Assembly (NCBI GenBank): GCA_036320915.1
Contig: JAXBDG010000002.1
Coordinates: forward strand, 3,996,001 to 4,060,000
Direction: 5' to 3'
From: Linnemannia elongata
Taxonomy: Eukaryota > Mortierellomycota > Mortierellomycetes > Mortierellales > Mortierellaceae
Length of the DNA stretch: 64,000 bases
The translations under genes and the position numbers were made by a program. Positions 33,201 to 43,652 of the stretch are shown here, in pieces (within the stretch, counting starts at the first letter, position 1; each line of letters starts with the position of its first letter). The notes beneath the pieces are model-generated. The model searched no databases and was not told the origin of the DNA. It worked only from the letters and a program-made list of their open reading frames with translations.

Positions 33201-33866
33201 GATCATCCCAACTGCTTCTTCTGTTCCTGCCTGCAAGGTTGTCTTCCTTCCTGACTGTCTGTCCGCTCCAGCTGGTTGCCTTTCTCGTTTGGTACCAGTC
33301 CTGTGGGAGAGGACCCCATACGTCTCGTCCAATCCGACTGGGGGCGGGTAACAGTTCCTTTTTGTTTTCAATTGGCTTCGCAGCAGCAGTAGCCACTACG
33401 GGTGAACAGGGCTGAACCCAAGACAAGCAACCTTCTCCATCGTATCAGAACGCGTGCTTCTGATACCGCCGGGAATACTCTAATACCCAGTGTCCCGTTC
33501 CCATTAACCACATCCATCCCTATCCACGACCATGTCCCTGCCATGCAACACCTTGTTGTTAATGGTTCTTTTTTTCTTCTTTCTCTCTTCTTCCCCACAT
33601 CCCACTCATACATATGAATAAATATCCAGCTCGCATCGCATCCGGTATTACTTGTATTCTCTTTTCCTTCCCGAGTACTCGTTTCTTCCCTGTCGATCCA
33701 GTTCAATTGGTATCCAGGACGGATATTCTTTTTTGGGTCCTTTCTTTTTTATCCCGCAGTTATAGAAAAAAACCAAAAAAGGGCGCATATACATGTTGAG
33801 AGCGGACCTGACAATAACTGCAACCATAACAAAAAAAAGTAAAGAAAAGGAAGGAAAAGGGTTGAT

Positions 33867-33897
<31 letters not shown>

Positions 33898-34032
33898 CTG
33901 GATGTTGTGTTTTACCTCTTCTCCAGTCTCGGCGTGCATGCCGAGCTTGACCTTTGCGAATTCTCCTTCTCCCAGGGTCTGCAGGAGAAGGTAAGGTCCG
34001 AACATGTTGCCTCGCCTTGTTGTCGGTGGCAT
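27294..34032 (-). CDS. CAMK/KIN-type Ser/Thr protein kinase with split KA1-like C-terminus
   Basis: Seven exons on the minus strand: 34032-33916, 31381-31298, 31186-31102, 30960-30827, 30727-30275, 30163-28675 and 28555-27294. All phases match, giving 1207 residues. The kinase domain spans about 12-275: glycine loop [15 protein letters not shown] with Lys43, HRDLKLEN with Asp137, DFG with Asp155, activation loop [10 protein letters not shown], and [11 protein letters not shown] long disordered Ser/Pro/Thr-rich middle follows, including an Ala run ([13 protein letters not shown]). The C-terminus resembles a kinase-associated KA1 domain in two parts (about 908-940 and 1144-1190), separated by a ~200-residue Ser/Gly-rich insert. 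It is closest in style to Kin1/Kin4/MARK-Snf1-like kinases acting in polarity, cell cycle or nutrient signalling; the exact orthologue is unclear. A CACTAG just before the ATG could be a leader splice acceptor. Confidence 0.85.
31382..33915 (-). other. Very long first intron (2,534 bp) of the kinase gene
   Basis: It separates a 39-codon exon ending in the glycine-loop region (…HAETGEE) from the exon starting VAIKLIRR. The donor is GTAAAA at 33915-33910 and the acceptor GGTAG at 31382-31383. It holds an A28 tract (33870-33897), GT repeats near 33130-33153, and purine- or pyrimidine-biased blocks. No coding exon is needed for the frame. Confidence 0.8.
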
Positions 34033-34349
34033 CCTGGCTAGTGTATGTTATATATATATAAGAGGGGAGGGGGGGTGTATGTGAAGGAGAGAGTAGGGAG
34101 GGAAAGGGAGTGAGAAAAGGAAGGGGCGATGAGAGATGGTCTTTGTTGCAGGTTTGATGTGGTAGCAGTAGTGGTGGTAGTGGTGGTGGCGGTGATGAGA
34201 GTTGTGTTGTGTGTATTTGTGGAGGAGGGAAGGAGGGAGGGAAGTATAGAGAATAAAGAGAAGAGAAGAAAAGAAAAAAGAGATGGCGATCCGAGGCAAA
34301 GTCGAGGAGGGCGAGGGGAAAGAAGGAAAGGAGAGGGTGATCAGGTCCA

Positions 34350-34441
34350 GGTCGAGTCGAGTCGAGTCGAGTCGAGAGGAAGTGGCGGGATAATAATTAT
34401 TTTTTAGCGTCCTTTTGTGGTGTGCGTTGTTGTCCTTGAAG

Positions 34442-34505
<64 letters not shown>

Positions 34506-35455
34506 GATGGGAAGTGATGGGAGGACAAAAGAAAAGGAAAAGGGCAGAGAAGGTGATCAACCAAAAGAGAGGAAAGTAGTGGTTGGTTGGTTGGTTGGTT
34601 GTCTATGGATGTGTGAAGGAGAAGAAGAAGAAAGAAGAAGAAGAGAAGAAGAGGGGGGCGTGAATAAAAATGAAAATAAAATAAAAAAAGGGACAGTGTC
34701 AGAGAGTGAGTGAGTGAGTGAGTGTGAAAGTAAAAAAGGGAGATGAGCCAAAAGTAAAAAAAGGTGACGAGTGGATGGAGTGGAAGGAAGGAGGGAAGGG
34801 AGAGTGAGGTAAGGAAGGAAGGAAGGAAGGACGGGAGGGAGGGAGGGAGGACTGAGTGAACAACGAAAGTGATAAAGAATGAAAAGAGAGAGAAGAGGAG
34901 AAGGAGGAGGAAGAAGAAGAAGACGAAGAAGAAGAGGAAAGAGAGGGTAGAATAGAAAAAGGGACAGGGACAAAAGGGAAAGGGAACAAAAAGGGAAGGG
35001 GACTAAAAGGGAAGGGGTACACAGGGAACGAGGGAACGAGGGAACGAGGGACAAAAGGGACATGGACCAAAGGCCATTTTACAATGAATGGGATGAAAAA
35101 ATAGAACGGACAAAAAGGACGACCCTTTCTTTGTCACAAAAATGAATGAATCAGTGAATCAATGAATGAATGAATGAATGGATAGGCGCCTATACGTCGT
35201 CGTTGTCGTTGTCGTTGTCGTCGTCTATGTCCATTTGTCCAAGACAAAAGGCAAGGCACAGGCATAGACATCGGACACTTATCGACTCACTCACATCGAG
35301 GATGATACATCACCAACAGACAGACAGACAGACAGACGGACAGACAACTGACACTCCCTCTGACATTCATTCATTCATACATTTCACCCCCTTCTTTTCG
35401 ATTGAAGGCTACAAAGAAGAGTAATCGTAATAATAATAATAATAATAATACATTC
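34350..35455. repeat. Cluster of unrelated microsatellites
   Basis: Within about 1.1 kb there are: (GTCGA)5 at 34351-34376; A62 at 34442-34503; (GGTT)5 at 34581-34601; (GAGT)n near 34705-34724; GGAA and GGGA runs at 34815-34850; an 8-mer GGGAACGA x3 at 35024-35047; (GAAT)n near 35143-35181; (GTCGTT)n near 35196-35222; (CAGA)n near 35318-35345; and (TAA)8 at 35427-35450. Confidence 0.85.
34442..34503. repeat. A62 homopolymer
   Basis: An uninterrupted run of 62 A on the plus strand, the longest of about ten A/T homopolymers of 20 or more in this window. It lacks an upstream coding body or target-site duplication that would mark it as a retroposed polyA tail. Confidence 0.9.
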
Positions 35456-38400
35456 GCCATTGTTTGCTTACTCTCACTCCATGGCTACTGTTCCCTTTAG
35501 GACTGATCATTCATATCATTCATTCATCCAGGGGAGAGGGTGCAAGGGCGAAGGAAGGAGGACTGACTTCGACCATGACCCCATCATTCACTCACTCACT
35601 CACCCACTCCATTCATTCATATCATTCACATCATTCCTTCTTATCCGCAACGATCGATCGCAAACATACTCAACTGCCACACACACACACACACACATAC
35701 TCTCTCTCTAACAGACAAAATAGAAAAATGGTGCATAACAGACAGACAAGCATGAACATTATGATAATCAGGCACACATCACTCACTCACACACTAAAAG
35801 ATACTGCACTCTCAGACGACCTCATTTTTTATTTTGTAGGAGCGCAATGTACAACAGAGTGCTCGTTCACACACACACAGAATGAGAGGAATAAGTGAGA
35901 GTGCTCGCAAGAGAACAACGACAAAGAAGGAGAAGCATGCCAGTAGTAGTAGTAGTTGCAAAACTTATTCTCGCTCAATTGGCATGTCCATGTATCCACC
36001 TACCCGTACACACACACATTCGTCAACTATTTTGACTTTCAACCCATACGACCACTCCCTCTCTCCCTCTTGGAAATTGCATTGCTCTCGTCGTCGTCGA
36101 GTGAGTGCAATTGCAACCAAGGTAACCACAAACACCAATTCTCCTTCTCCCTCCTGTTCTCTCTCTCTGTGGTTGTTGATGTCCGTTCTTTCCTCTGATT
36201 CTTCTGAGCCATCCCGGTTACTCGCCCTTGTAGTCTATCTACCAGCACCTCTTCGGTCCTTTTATTTTTTTTACTTCCCACTCAGTCTTCAAAAAAAAAA
36301 AAAAAGTGCTCTCAATACTCAGTTCGCTAACCAATTTACATCCTTTTTTTCCAGCTAAAAGAAAAAAAAGGTCCTTGGTTCAACCAAAACCCAACCCAAC
36401 CCAAAAAGCAAGAGGAAAGAGGAAAAGGGCTCTCGGGATATTTTTTTTTTTTTTTTTTTTGTTTCCACCTCGCCTTTTTGTCTATTTTTTGCTTTGCTTT
36501 TTTTTTTTTTTTTTTTTTTATTTCTTCTTTTGCTGCCTGTACTCACTCATGAAGGAAACGACTCAACAAACCCCCCCTCCTTTCAAATGAAAAAAGGAAA
36601 CAAACAAGGGTGGTGATGATGGTATCTCCTCCCGTCCGTCCTTCTTTTCTCCCACCCTCTCCTTCTCTTCTCCTATCGCTCTCTCTTCACCCCCACTTCA
36701 ATCTCTTTCTATCGCTTAATTATCAATTCGCCTTTTCATAAAAAACAGAGCATAAAGAACCGTGTGGCTCTCGGTTGCATTGACTGTCTGGGGGATAGGA
36801 GACAAAAAAGAAATGCGGGGATGAAGGGGTAGGATAAGATGAAGTACTAGAAAGAGAGGAGAACCCACTATCAAAGAACCATCGCCTTTGTTTCCGATCA
36901 GACATTTGATTTAATATCTCTCACTTTCTCTCTCTGTCTCTCTATTTCCGAGATGCAAATGAAATAAGCAGATTATATCCATCACCTTGGCTCTTTTCTT
37001 GCTCTTTGCATAGCTTGAACTCGGAACCAGGATGGAGCTAGCAACGTTTTATTAAATGAGGACTTGGTGCCAAAAATAGGGAACCCCTCTTCATTTTACT
37101 ATCGGTAGGTTGATGGTTGGGTAAGAAACCTACGGCCCTAATAATAAAAAGGGGTTGAATGATCAATTCCCGGGGTCCCGGGTTGGGTAGACAAAAGAGG
37201 TACAAGCGTACTCCAAGATATATTATTACGATCGTGACTGGATAGATATCTTCTACTCCTGCCCTGTTTGGCCTTTTATGAATCCTACTGTCCATATGTC
37301 CATGGAATATGACAATGGGTCAATTGCAACAATCATGGATCGAGTCGACCTTTGATCAAATCGTGTCGATTGCTATATCTATCGACTCCACATTTACAAC
37401 ATAACTGCCCACCTGTCGGACATCGGACAATAAGAACGACATGAACAAAAAAAAACGTGGTTGATCACACTTTTTTTTGGAATCCTTGGAAACAACAGAG
37501 TGATGAGGAGGGTGCCTGAACCTTGGGTGTAACACCAAATAGGTAAAGCCAACCAACCAACGCAGTACACATCGAGAAAACAAAAGACCGGAGCAGATGA
37601 ACCACGATAACGAACAACCATATTTATCTCCATCCCCCACCCTCCACACGTGTGAATAAAGGGGCCACATGGATAAGATCAAAAAAGGGGCAAAGGGAGC
37701 AAAAAGAGTAACGACCATTCACACCTTATACACCTCACACTGACACTGATTGACACACTAAAACCGCCTCCTTGTTTCTTTGTCTTTGTTTTGCGTTCTG
37801 GGGTGCGGTCGCCAGTTTTAAAAAAAGCTTTTGTTTTTGTTACGTCCTGGGACGGACACTTTTCTTGACCTCCTTTATTTCCTCAGCGGCAGGTTTGTTT
37901 TGTCATCAAACAACTCCATGCATTTTTTTCTCACACACTTGTTTTTTTTTTCCTTGTCGATTAAATGTTTTGGGCCTGTTTGGTGCCTGGACCTGGACCT
38001 GGATCAGAACCTGAACGTGACCTGGGCAAGTAGGTCATATGGACTTTTAGCTCCATGAAGCCATTGGATGTTACGTGCGTGGGGCCTTGGCCGTTTGTTT
38101 ATCCTCTAAACTTTGGCCTTGAGCTGCGAAAGCGGCCACTCTGGAGATTGACTTGTTTGGGGTGAGCCTGGGTTCTACCACTCACCACCAGTTAGGCAAA
38201 ATAACACATATACGATGATATATACTGCAGCGAGGTAATAGGATCATGGGTGTAGTTATAGTACTTCCAATGGCAACCACAAAGGGAAAGAAAAAGCAAG
38301 GACCATGATCTTTATTTTTTTTTTCTGTCGTTCTGCAGAACCACAAAAAAGAACAAGTACATGTATATTTATTTGAAGACCAATTCCTCTATGCACTAAC

Positions 38401-39495
38401 CCATACATGTCTACTTTATCTTTGACATCCCTTATGGCACTAGTCCGGGTTCTTGGCAGAAACAGATTGGTAAAAGATTACCTACCACTTGTGCAAGATG
38501 TTACTGCTGACTTGGTGGTGATGGGGGGGGGGGAGCCCTTTCGAGAGAAAAAGATGAGGGACGGGAGCAGCTATCTCGATGTGAGCGAAAATAGCCTGCT
38601 GCACTACATTGGAACAAGAGACTTTATTGCATGGAGCATCAGCACAAGCCCTTAGTAAAAAAGCCCTCGACCTTTGAGGCTCTGTGATGCTTGGGTGTTG
38701 CTGCTGCTCTCAACTTTTTTTTTGGGCTTCTCGTTCCAGATGACTGTGTGTCTGAAAACAAACAAAGGGGGGAGGGAGATCCAAGAACCATGGTGAAAAA
38801 TGAGCATTGGGCATTTTGGGCGCTCACATTCAAAAGAAGAGGTCTTGTCTTTGTTTCGTGTGAGGAGTGAGGGTCTTGACCATGACTTAACCATCCCATC
38901 CTACCATCCTACCTGCCCCCCTGTCTATTATGTCCTCGGACCAGCCAGTTGACTGACTGATCATAAGCAAAACAAAAAAAAAATGGCACCACTTCCATCA
39001 GCATAGATCACTGCCCAATGATACCCTTCTCCTAGATTGTGCCTGGAATCTCTATTGTTATTGACTGGCTGACGGCGCCCCTTTTCTGATTGGCTGGATT
39101 CTATTTACCCTTCCGTGCGCTTTTTATTACTTTTTTTCCTTATGTCGCACCCAGTCAGCCTTAAACAGAGGATGACGACCATGGCATGACATGGGTTCAT
39201 TCCATTCATCACCTCACCTCTCACATCTGGTTTTTTTTGAAGGTAAACTCGCCTTGGCCTTCCCTTCCCTCCTTCCTTGCTTGCTTGGTCTGTCCTCAAT
39301 TATTATTTTTTTTTTGTTTGTTGACTTGGGTCCGTCCGTCCCACCCCACCCCTCCGTCCCTCAATCAATTGGGCGTTCCCTTTTCTTCCCCTTCTCTCTC
39401 TCAATCTCACCCTTGTGTCGCCCCTCCACAGCGTCATTGACGATTTGTTTATTTGTTTTGAACAGCATCAATTGTTTATTTGTTTGGTCTCTACT

Positions 39496-39498
<3 letters not shown>

Positions 39499-39529
<31 letters not shown>
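39499..39529. repeat. (TG)n dinucleotide repeat
   Basis: About 15 pure TG units in the large gene-free region. Potential Z-DNA-forming sequence. Confidence 0.9.
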
Positions 39530-39531
<2 letters not shown>

Positions 39532-39771
39532 ATCCCACATTTTTCCCTCCCCCTCCCCTCCCACTTCCCTTCCCTTCCTCCTTTCGTTTCCCTTTTTGCC
39601 TCCCTCCTTTTTTTTGCGTTTAGCCTTTTAGGCTGACCTGATTACTTGGAACAGAGATAGAAACGGAGAGAGAGAGGAGGAAGAGGAGGAGGAAAGAATC
39701 CCTTTCCCCCCCCCTTCCCTTACGTCTGGTCTGGACAACGTTCCAACCTCATGCGCCTCATTCAAAGAAAA

Positions 39772-39772
<1 letters not shown>

Positions 39773-39805
<33 letters not shown>
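39773..39805. repeat. A33 homopolymer
   Basis: A pure A run in the large gene-free region. Confidence 0.85.
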
Positions 39806-39807
<2 letters not shown>

Positions 39808-40358
39808 AACCACCATTCCTCATGAACTCATTTTCACCCTCATTCATTCACAAATAAAGAAACTTCATGAGATGCCGAGTTTTGTGGCTGAGATAGAAAA
39901 TGGGTATGGCATAGGGATGTGATGAAAGTGGGAAAAGAGACTGCGAGAAGGGGAGAAACCCAGTGGGTGGGATCGCCCGAATGATCTGCCGTGTATAGTT
40001 GGTGGTGTATCAGACATATCTTCCTTCTTCAGACAAAAAGTCATATTAAGGCTGTAGGGACAGAGGCAGGAGGTATGATGTTGAATGACGAATTGAAGTA
40101 GATGGACAAAGAGTGAAAGGAGTGGGTGAGATAGGAGAGAAGTGAGAAAGAGAAAGAGAAAGGAAAGAGAAAGAGAAAGAGATAGAGAGGGAAGAGAAAG
40201 AAGAGTGGATGGATAATGGTATTCGTAGAGGTGGTGAAGGAGTTTATTAAAGATTGAGAGAACAAGAAGAGAGGTATGTGTGAAGGAGTATGTGTGTGAA
40301 TGGAATGGGTACGAAGGGAAAATGGGAAAAAGGGCAAAGGCGGGTAGCAGCAAACAAG

Positions 40359-40359
<1 letters not shown>

Positions 40360-40389
<30 letters not shown>
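40360..40389. repeat. (AAC)n trinucleotide repeat
   Basis: About ten AAC units, intergenic. A separate (CAG)n run of about eight units lies at 40792-40816 and a GA-rich run at about 40491-40530. Confidence 0.85.
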
Positions 40390-41407
40390 CCAGGGCAGGG
40401 GCAAAGCAAAGTGAGCAAAATGATAGGAAGTTAGATACACAAGAGACAGGGTGGGTGTTGAGTAAGTCGCACAAAGGGATACAAAAAGAGGAGGGGAGAG
40501 AGAGGGAGAGAGAGAGAGAGAGAGAGAGAGGTGAGAGGAATAAGAAAGAGAAGAGAAGAGAGAGTAGGTCGGGTCAAATGCAAGGTGTGCCAGCCGGGTA
40601 CACACTTTGTGCTCCTGCTCTTCGTTGTCTTGAATCACTCCACCTTTTATTTTTTGTTTTATTTTTTGTTGCTTGCCCTTGCCTTCCGTTTCCCTGTGAT
40701 GTATGTGTGATAGTATAGGGCAACCAGCCAGCCAGTCAGCCAGCCAGGCAAACCAACCATTATCACACTCCGAACAAACAAACAGACCGAACAGCAGCAG
40801 CAGCAGCAGCAGCAGCAAGCCAAGGCAAGGCAAGCAAGCACACACATCCCATCCCTTTCTACTCAGAGAGAGAGTACTCAGTCAGACAAGACAGACTACT
40901 CCCAGCGCCAACCAATGACAACACAACCCATCTTCCACCTCAGCTGCAATACAACAACAACAAAGAAGAAAAAAAAAAAAGTCCTTGACTTCTCCTTCCA
41001 TATCCTCTCTTATTCCCTTCCCCCTTCCTCTTCCTTCCTCTTCCTTCCTTCTCTTCCTTCTTCTTCTTCTCTTCTCTCCTCTTCTGTTCTCATCCCTAAA
41101 CAAACAACAATCAACCTTCCCTTTGTGGTTGCCCTTATCCTCATCGACCCTTCCATCTTTCTTCACACTCTCTTCTCCTCCGGACAACCACCACTCTTAC
41201 CTTCTTCCCTTCTCCACTCTATCACTCTCCCACTGACGACGGCAACAACAAGCACACATACCTGCAACTCCCCTGGAATCGACTTGCCTGCTCCCACGCT
41301 TGCTTGCCTTCAGACCCACACTTCCTTCCTTCTCTCCTTCCTTCCTCCTTCCCTTCCTCCTTTGATACCTTCCTCTCTTTCCCTCCTCACCCTCACTCTC
41401 AACAACT

Positions 41408-42352
41408 ATGGCAAAGAAGAGGACCACCACAAGAAAGACAAGGCAGGCTGCCCACTCCGGCAACTCTGACAACCATCCCTACCGCCACAACTCCAAGCAT
41501 ATTTCCGCCTCCCCCTCCGTCGCTTCCTCGCCGTCTCCACAACCGCACGACCTCGTCCAGCGTCGGCGCAAGGGAACCCCTGTCCGCTCGCCTTCCCAGG
41601 GTGACCGCTCCAAGGGCATCGTCTTTGCCTTCCGCATCCAGCCCGACTCTGATCTCTCCATGGCCGTCGACATTCTCAGTTATGACCAGGTCTCAGAGGA
41701 ACCAGAGTCTTCCACCTCTCAGTCAGAAGAGTCGTCTTCCACAACATCAAAAGCCAGCGCAGGAGCATCAACAGCGCCATCAATAGCCTCATCGACGGCG
41801 GCAGTAGCGCCCGCTGGCTCTGTCCCCTCCAGTAGTGAAGGTCGGGAATCCTCTTCTACCCAGCTCAAGCTTGCCGGAGAAAAGTGGTCCAGCGACCCCA
41901 GCTCATACCTCAGCAACAACATCGTCGACCTGACCCGCAATGTCCTTATCCTCCACTCCCGCAAGCCTCAAGACACCACAGGAACATCATCGACAGCATC
42001 GTCGTCACCAGTTCACCCATACAGCCGTTCAGCCGTCCCTTCAAGGTCATCGTCCATGTCGCTTCCATCGACTCCACCTCTGACTGATTCCAGTTCTTAC
42101 TCTTCCGCCTCCTCGTCGCCCTCCAGCTCGCCCAGTTCTCCAACGCTACAGCCCTTCGAGGGAACAGTAGCAGCAGGAGCAAGCGAAAAGGAAAAGAACA
42201 ATTCGTTCCCAGACCAGCTCTCATCTGCGCTGCCGCTGTCACTACCCCTGCCGGACCCCATGGTGGCGGACCTGAAGTCGCAGCACCCTCGAATGCTCCG
42301 TGTGCGAGGTTTGGGCAATGGAGCAAGGCGGATGCAGGTCTTTGTCGTATGA
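41408..42352 (+). CDS. Ser-rich protein of unknown function (orphan)
   Basis: Single-exon frame, 314 residues, with coding-like base use (C-rich third positions) unlike its flanks. It begins very basic (MAKKRTTTRKTR) and continues with Ser/Pro/Ala/Thr-rich disorder. Two more ordered islands stand out: about residues 70-95 (GIVFAFRIQPDSDLSMAVDILSYD, shown in part) and about 155-185 (WSSDPSSYLSNNIVDLTRNVL). A short C-terminal end is basic and apolar (RMLRVRGLGNGARRMQVFVV). No known domain recognised and no membrane segment. The leader is C/T-rich for several hundred bases. A polyA signal is at 42532-42537, 180 nt past the stop. Possibly a nuclear or regulatory protein, but that is a guess from composition. 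Confidence 0.7.
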   Translation: MAKKRTTTRKTRQAAHSGNSDNHPYRHNSKHISASPSVASSPSPQPHDLVQRRRKGTPVRSPSQGDRSKGIVFAFRIQPDSDLSMAVDILSYDQVSEEPESSTSQSEESSSTTSKASAGASTAPSIASSTAAVAPAGSVPSSSEGRESSSTQLKLAGEKWSSDPSSYLSNNIVDLTRNVLILHSRKPQDTTGTSSTASSSPVHPYSRSAVPSRSSSMSLPSTPPLTDSSSYSSASSSPSSSPSSPTLQPFEGTVAAGASEKEKNNSFPDQLSSALPLSLPLPDPMVADLKSQHPRMLRVRGLGNGARRMQVFVV

Positions 42353-43181
42353 GACTTGATGGGAGAGAGGGAGGGGGCGTCCAGGGCGGACAGTATTGTT
42401 GGTTATTTGAGGGTTTTAAGGTCATTGGAATCGTCTTTTTTTTTTTCTTGCGCATTGGGTTATGGCTTTGGTCTGGTTTGAAGGTTTCGTCTGTTGGTCT
42501 GTTCTGGTTGTCGAAAAGTTGAATAAAATGAAAATGCAGTCTTATTTTGTACATAAAAATGTAATTTTCTCCTGTACGTGTCTTCTTCCCAATCGCATTT
42601 GCTGCATGCTTCACCATGCCATGCTCTGGTTTTTTTTCCTCCTTGACCATTGGACAATTGACAGGGACATGTTTGTATAGGATGCTCCGCACATGGTTCG
42701 TGCTTCTTGATATCCTACTTTCTACCCTTGGACCCCTTATGTGGGCGCTTCCCTTTGATCCCTGACGACAGCCCGTGTCCATCATCGTCGCTTTTGCGTC
42801 CAATGGCTTTGGTCGTTCGGTTTCAATGTCTTCCTTCACTCTCTTCCCCTTCTTGTTCCATCCTATCTTTCAATCACTACCCCAACCCCTTTTTTTTCTT
42901 TCAACCATGGGCATGGACACAGGCATAGACCGCCTTTTTCACTTTGAAGTGACAGTGGATATTTGATCGTTCTCCCATCGTCATGCATGTTGACATCCTG
43001 ATGGAAAGGAAGCGACGGACTTTTGTCCTCTCCATCCCACTTGCTTTACCCATCCAATCCAATTTTATCCACGCCGCGGGCATATCATGTCCAAGCCAGA
43101 GCCCGCACCTTTTTCATTCTCTCGATTCCTGCGCCTAATATCAGGGCTTATCTCGACATGGCAAAATATAACCTTGGCTGA

Positions 43182-43213
<32 letters not shown>

Positions 43214-43652
43214 CCACGCACGCATGTTTTCCTTCAATCTTTCACAAGCCTGTGTGTCTTTCTCGACTCCCGCTCAGGCCCTGCCACTCTGTTTGTTTCT
43301 GTTCCTTTCTTCCTTTTCTCACTAAAAATACTCCCTCCCGCATTAAAGAACATCGCCTTTTTTTTCTTTTTTTTTTTGTTTCCTTTCCTTTCTTTTTGTT
43401 GTCCTTGTCTCTCGCTCTTTCTCTTCCCCCTTCTTTTCTTGTCCACTTTCCTCCACCATTCATCCTCTCCTCCTTTTCTGCAACGAACCAATTTATCCCC
43501 CCTTTTCGAACAGATCTAGACAGTTCAATTTCAACCGCTCTCTCCCCACTCACTCCCCCCTCTTTCTTCCCTTTTGATCCAAAAACCACCGTTCACTGTT
43601 TATCTCACTTAACAACACCAACTCATCGATACCTAACCGATCCTACACAATC
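42353..43652. other. Intergenic region
   Basis: Holds the orphan's polyA signal (42532-42537), a T-tract of about 29 (about 43185-43213), and a strongly C/T-rich leader (43250-43650) for the lipase gene. No gene seen. Confidence 0.6.

Larger units (their letters stand above)
34033..41407. other. Gene-free, microsatellite-rich 7.4 kb divergent intergenic region
   Basis: It lies between the kinase gene (minus) and the Ser-rich orphan (plus). Long frames here (e.g. minus 39865-40845) are translations of GA, CAA and CAG repeats and not credible. The flanks are heavily strand-biased: purine-rich plus strand at 34.1-35.1 kb and 40.1-40.6 kb, pyrimidine-rich at 41.0-41.4 kb. The interior 36.9-39.2 kb is more complex in composition but shows no gene, RNA motif or terminal repeats that I can recognise. 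Confidence 0.6.

Noticed and set aside
34442..34503. A62 as the tail of a retroposed element (SINE/LINE)
   Set aside because: No element body, internal promoter or target-site duplication is visible next to it; many other A/T runs occur alone in this window.
38407..38655. 82-codon plus-strand frame in the large gene-free region
   Set aside because: Short, isolated, no recognised motif, includes a G-run; no evidence of splicing partners.
39865..40845. 326-codon minus-strand frame with Leu, Cys and Ser runs
   Set aside because: Produced by CAG, AAC and GA repeats read in reverse (poly-Leu, poly-Cys, Leu-Ser). No conserved motif.
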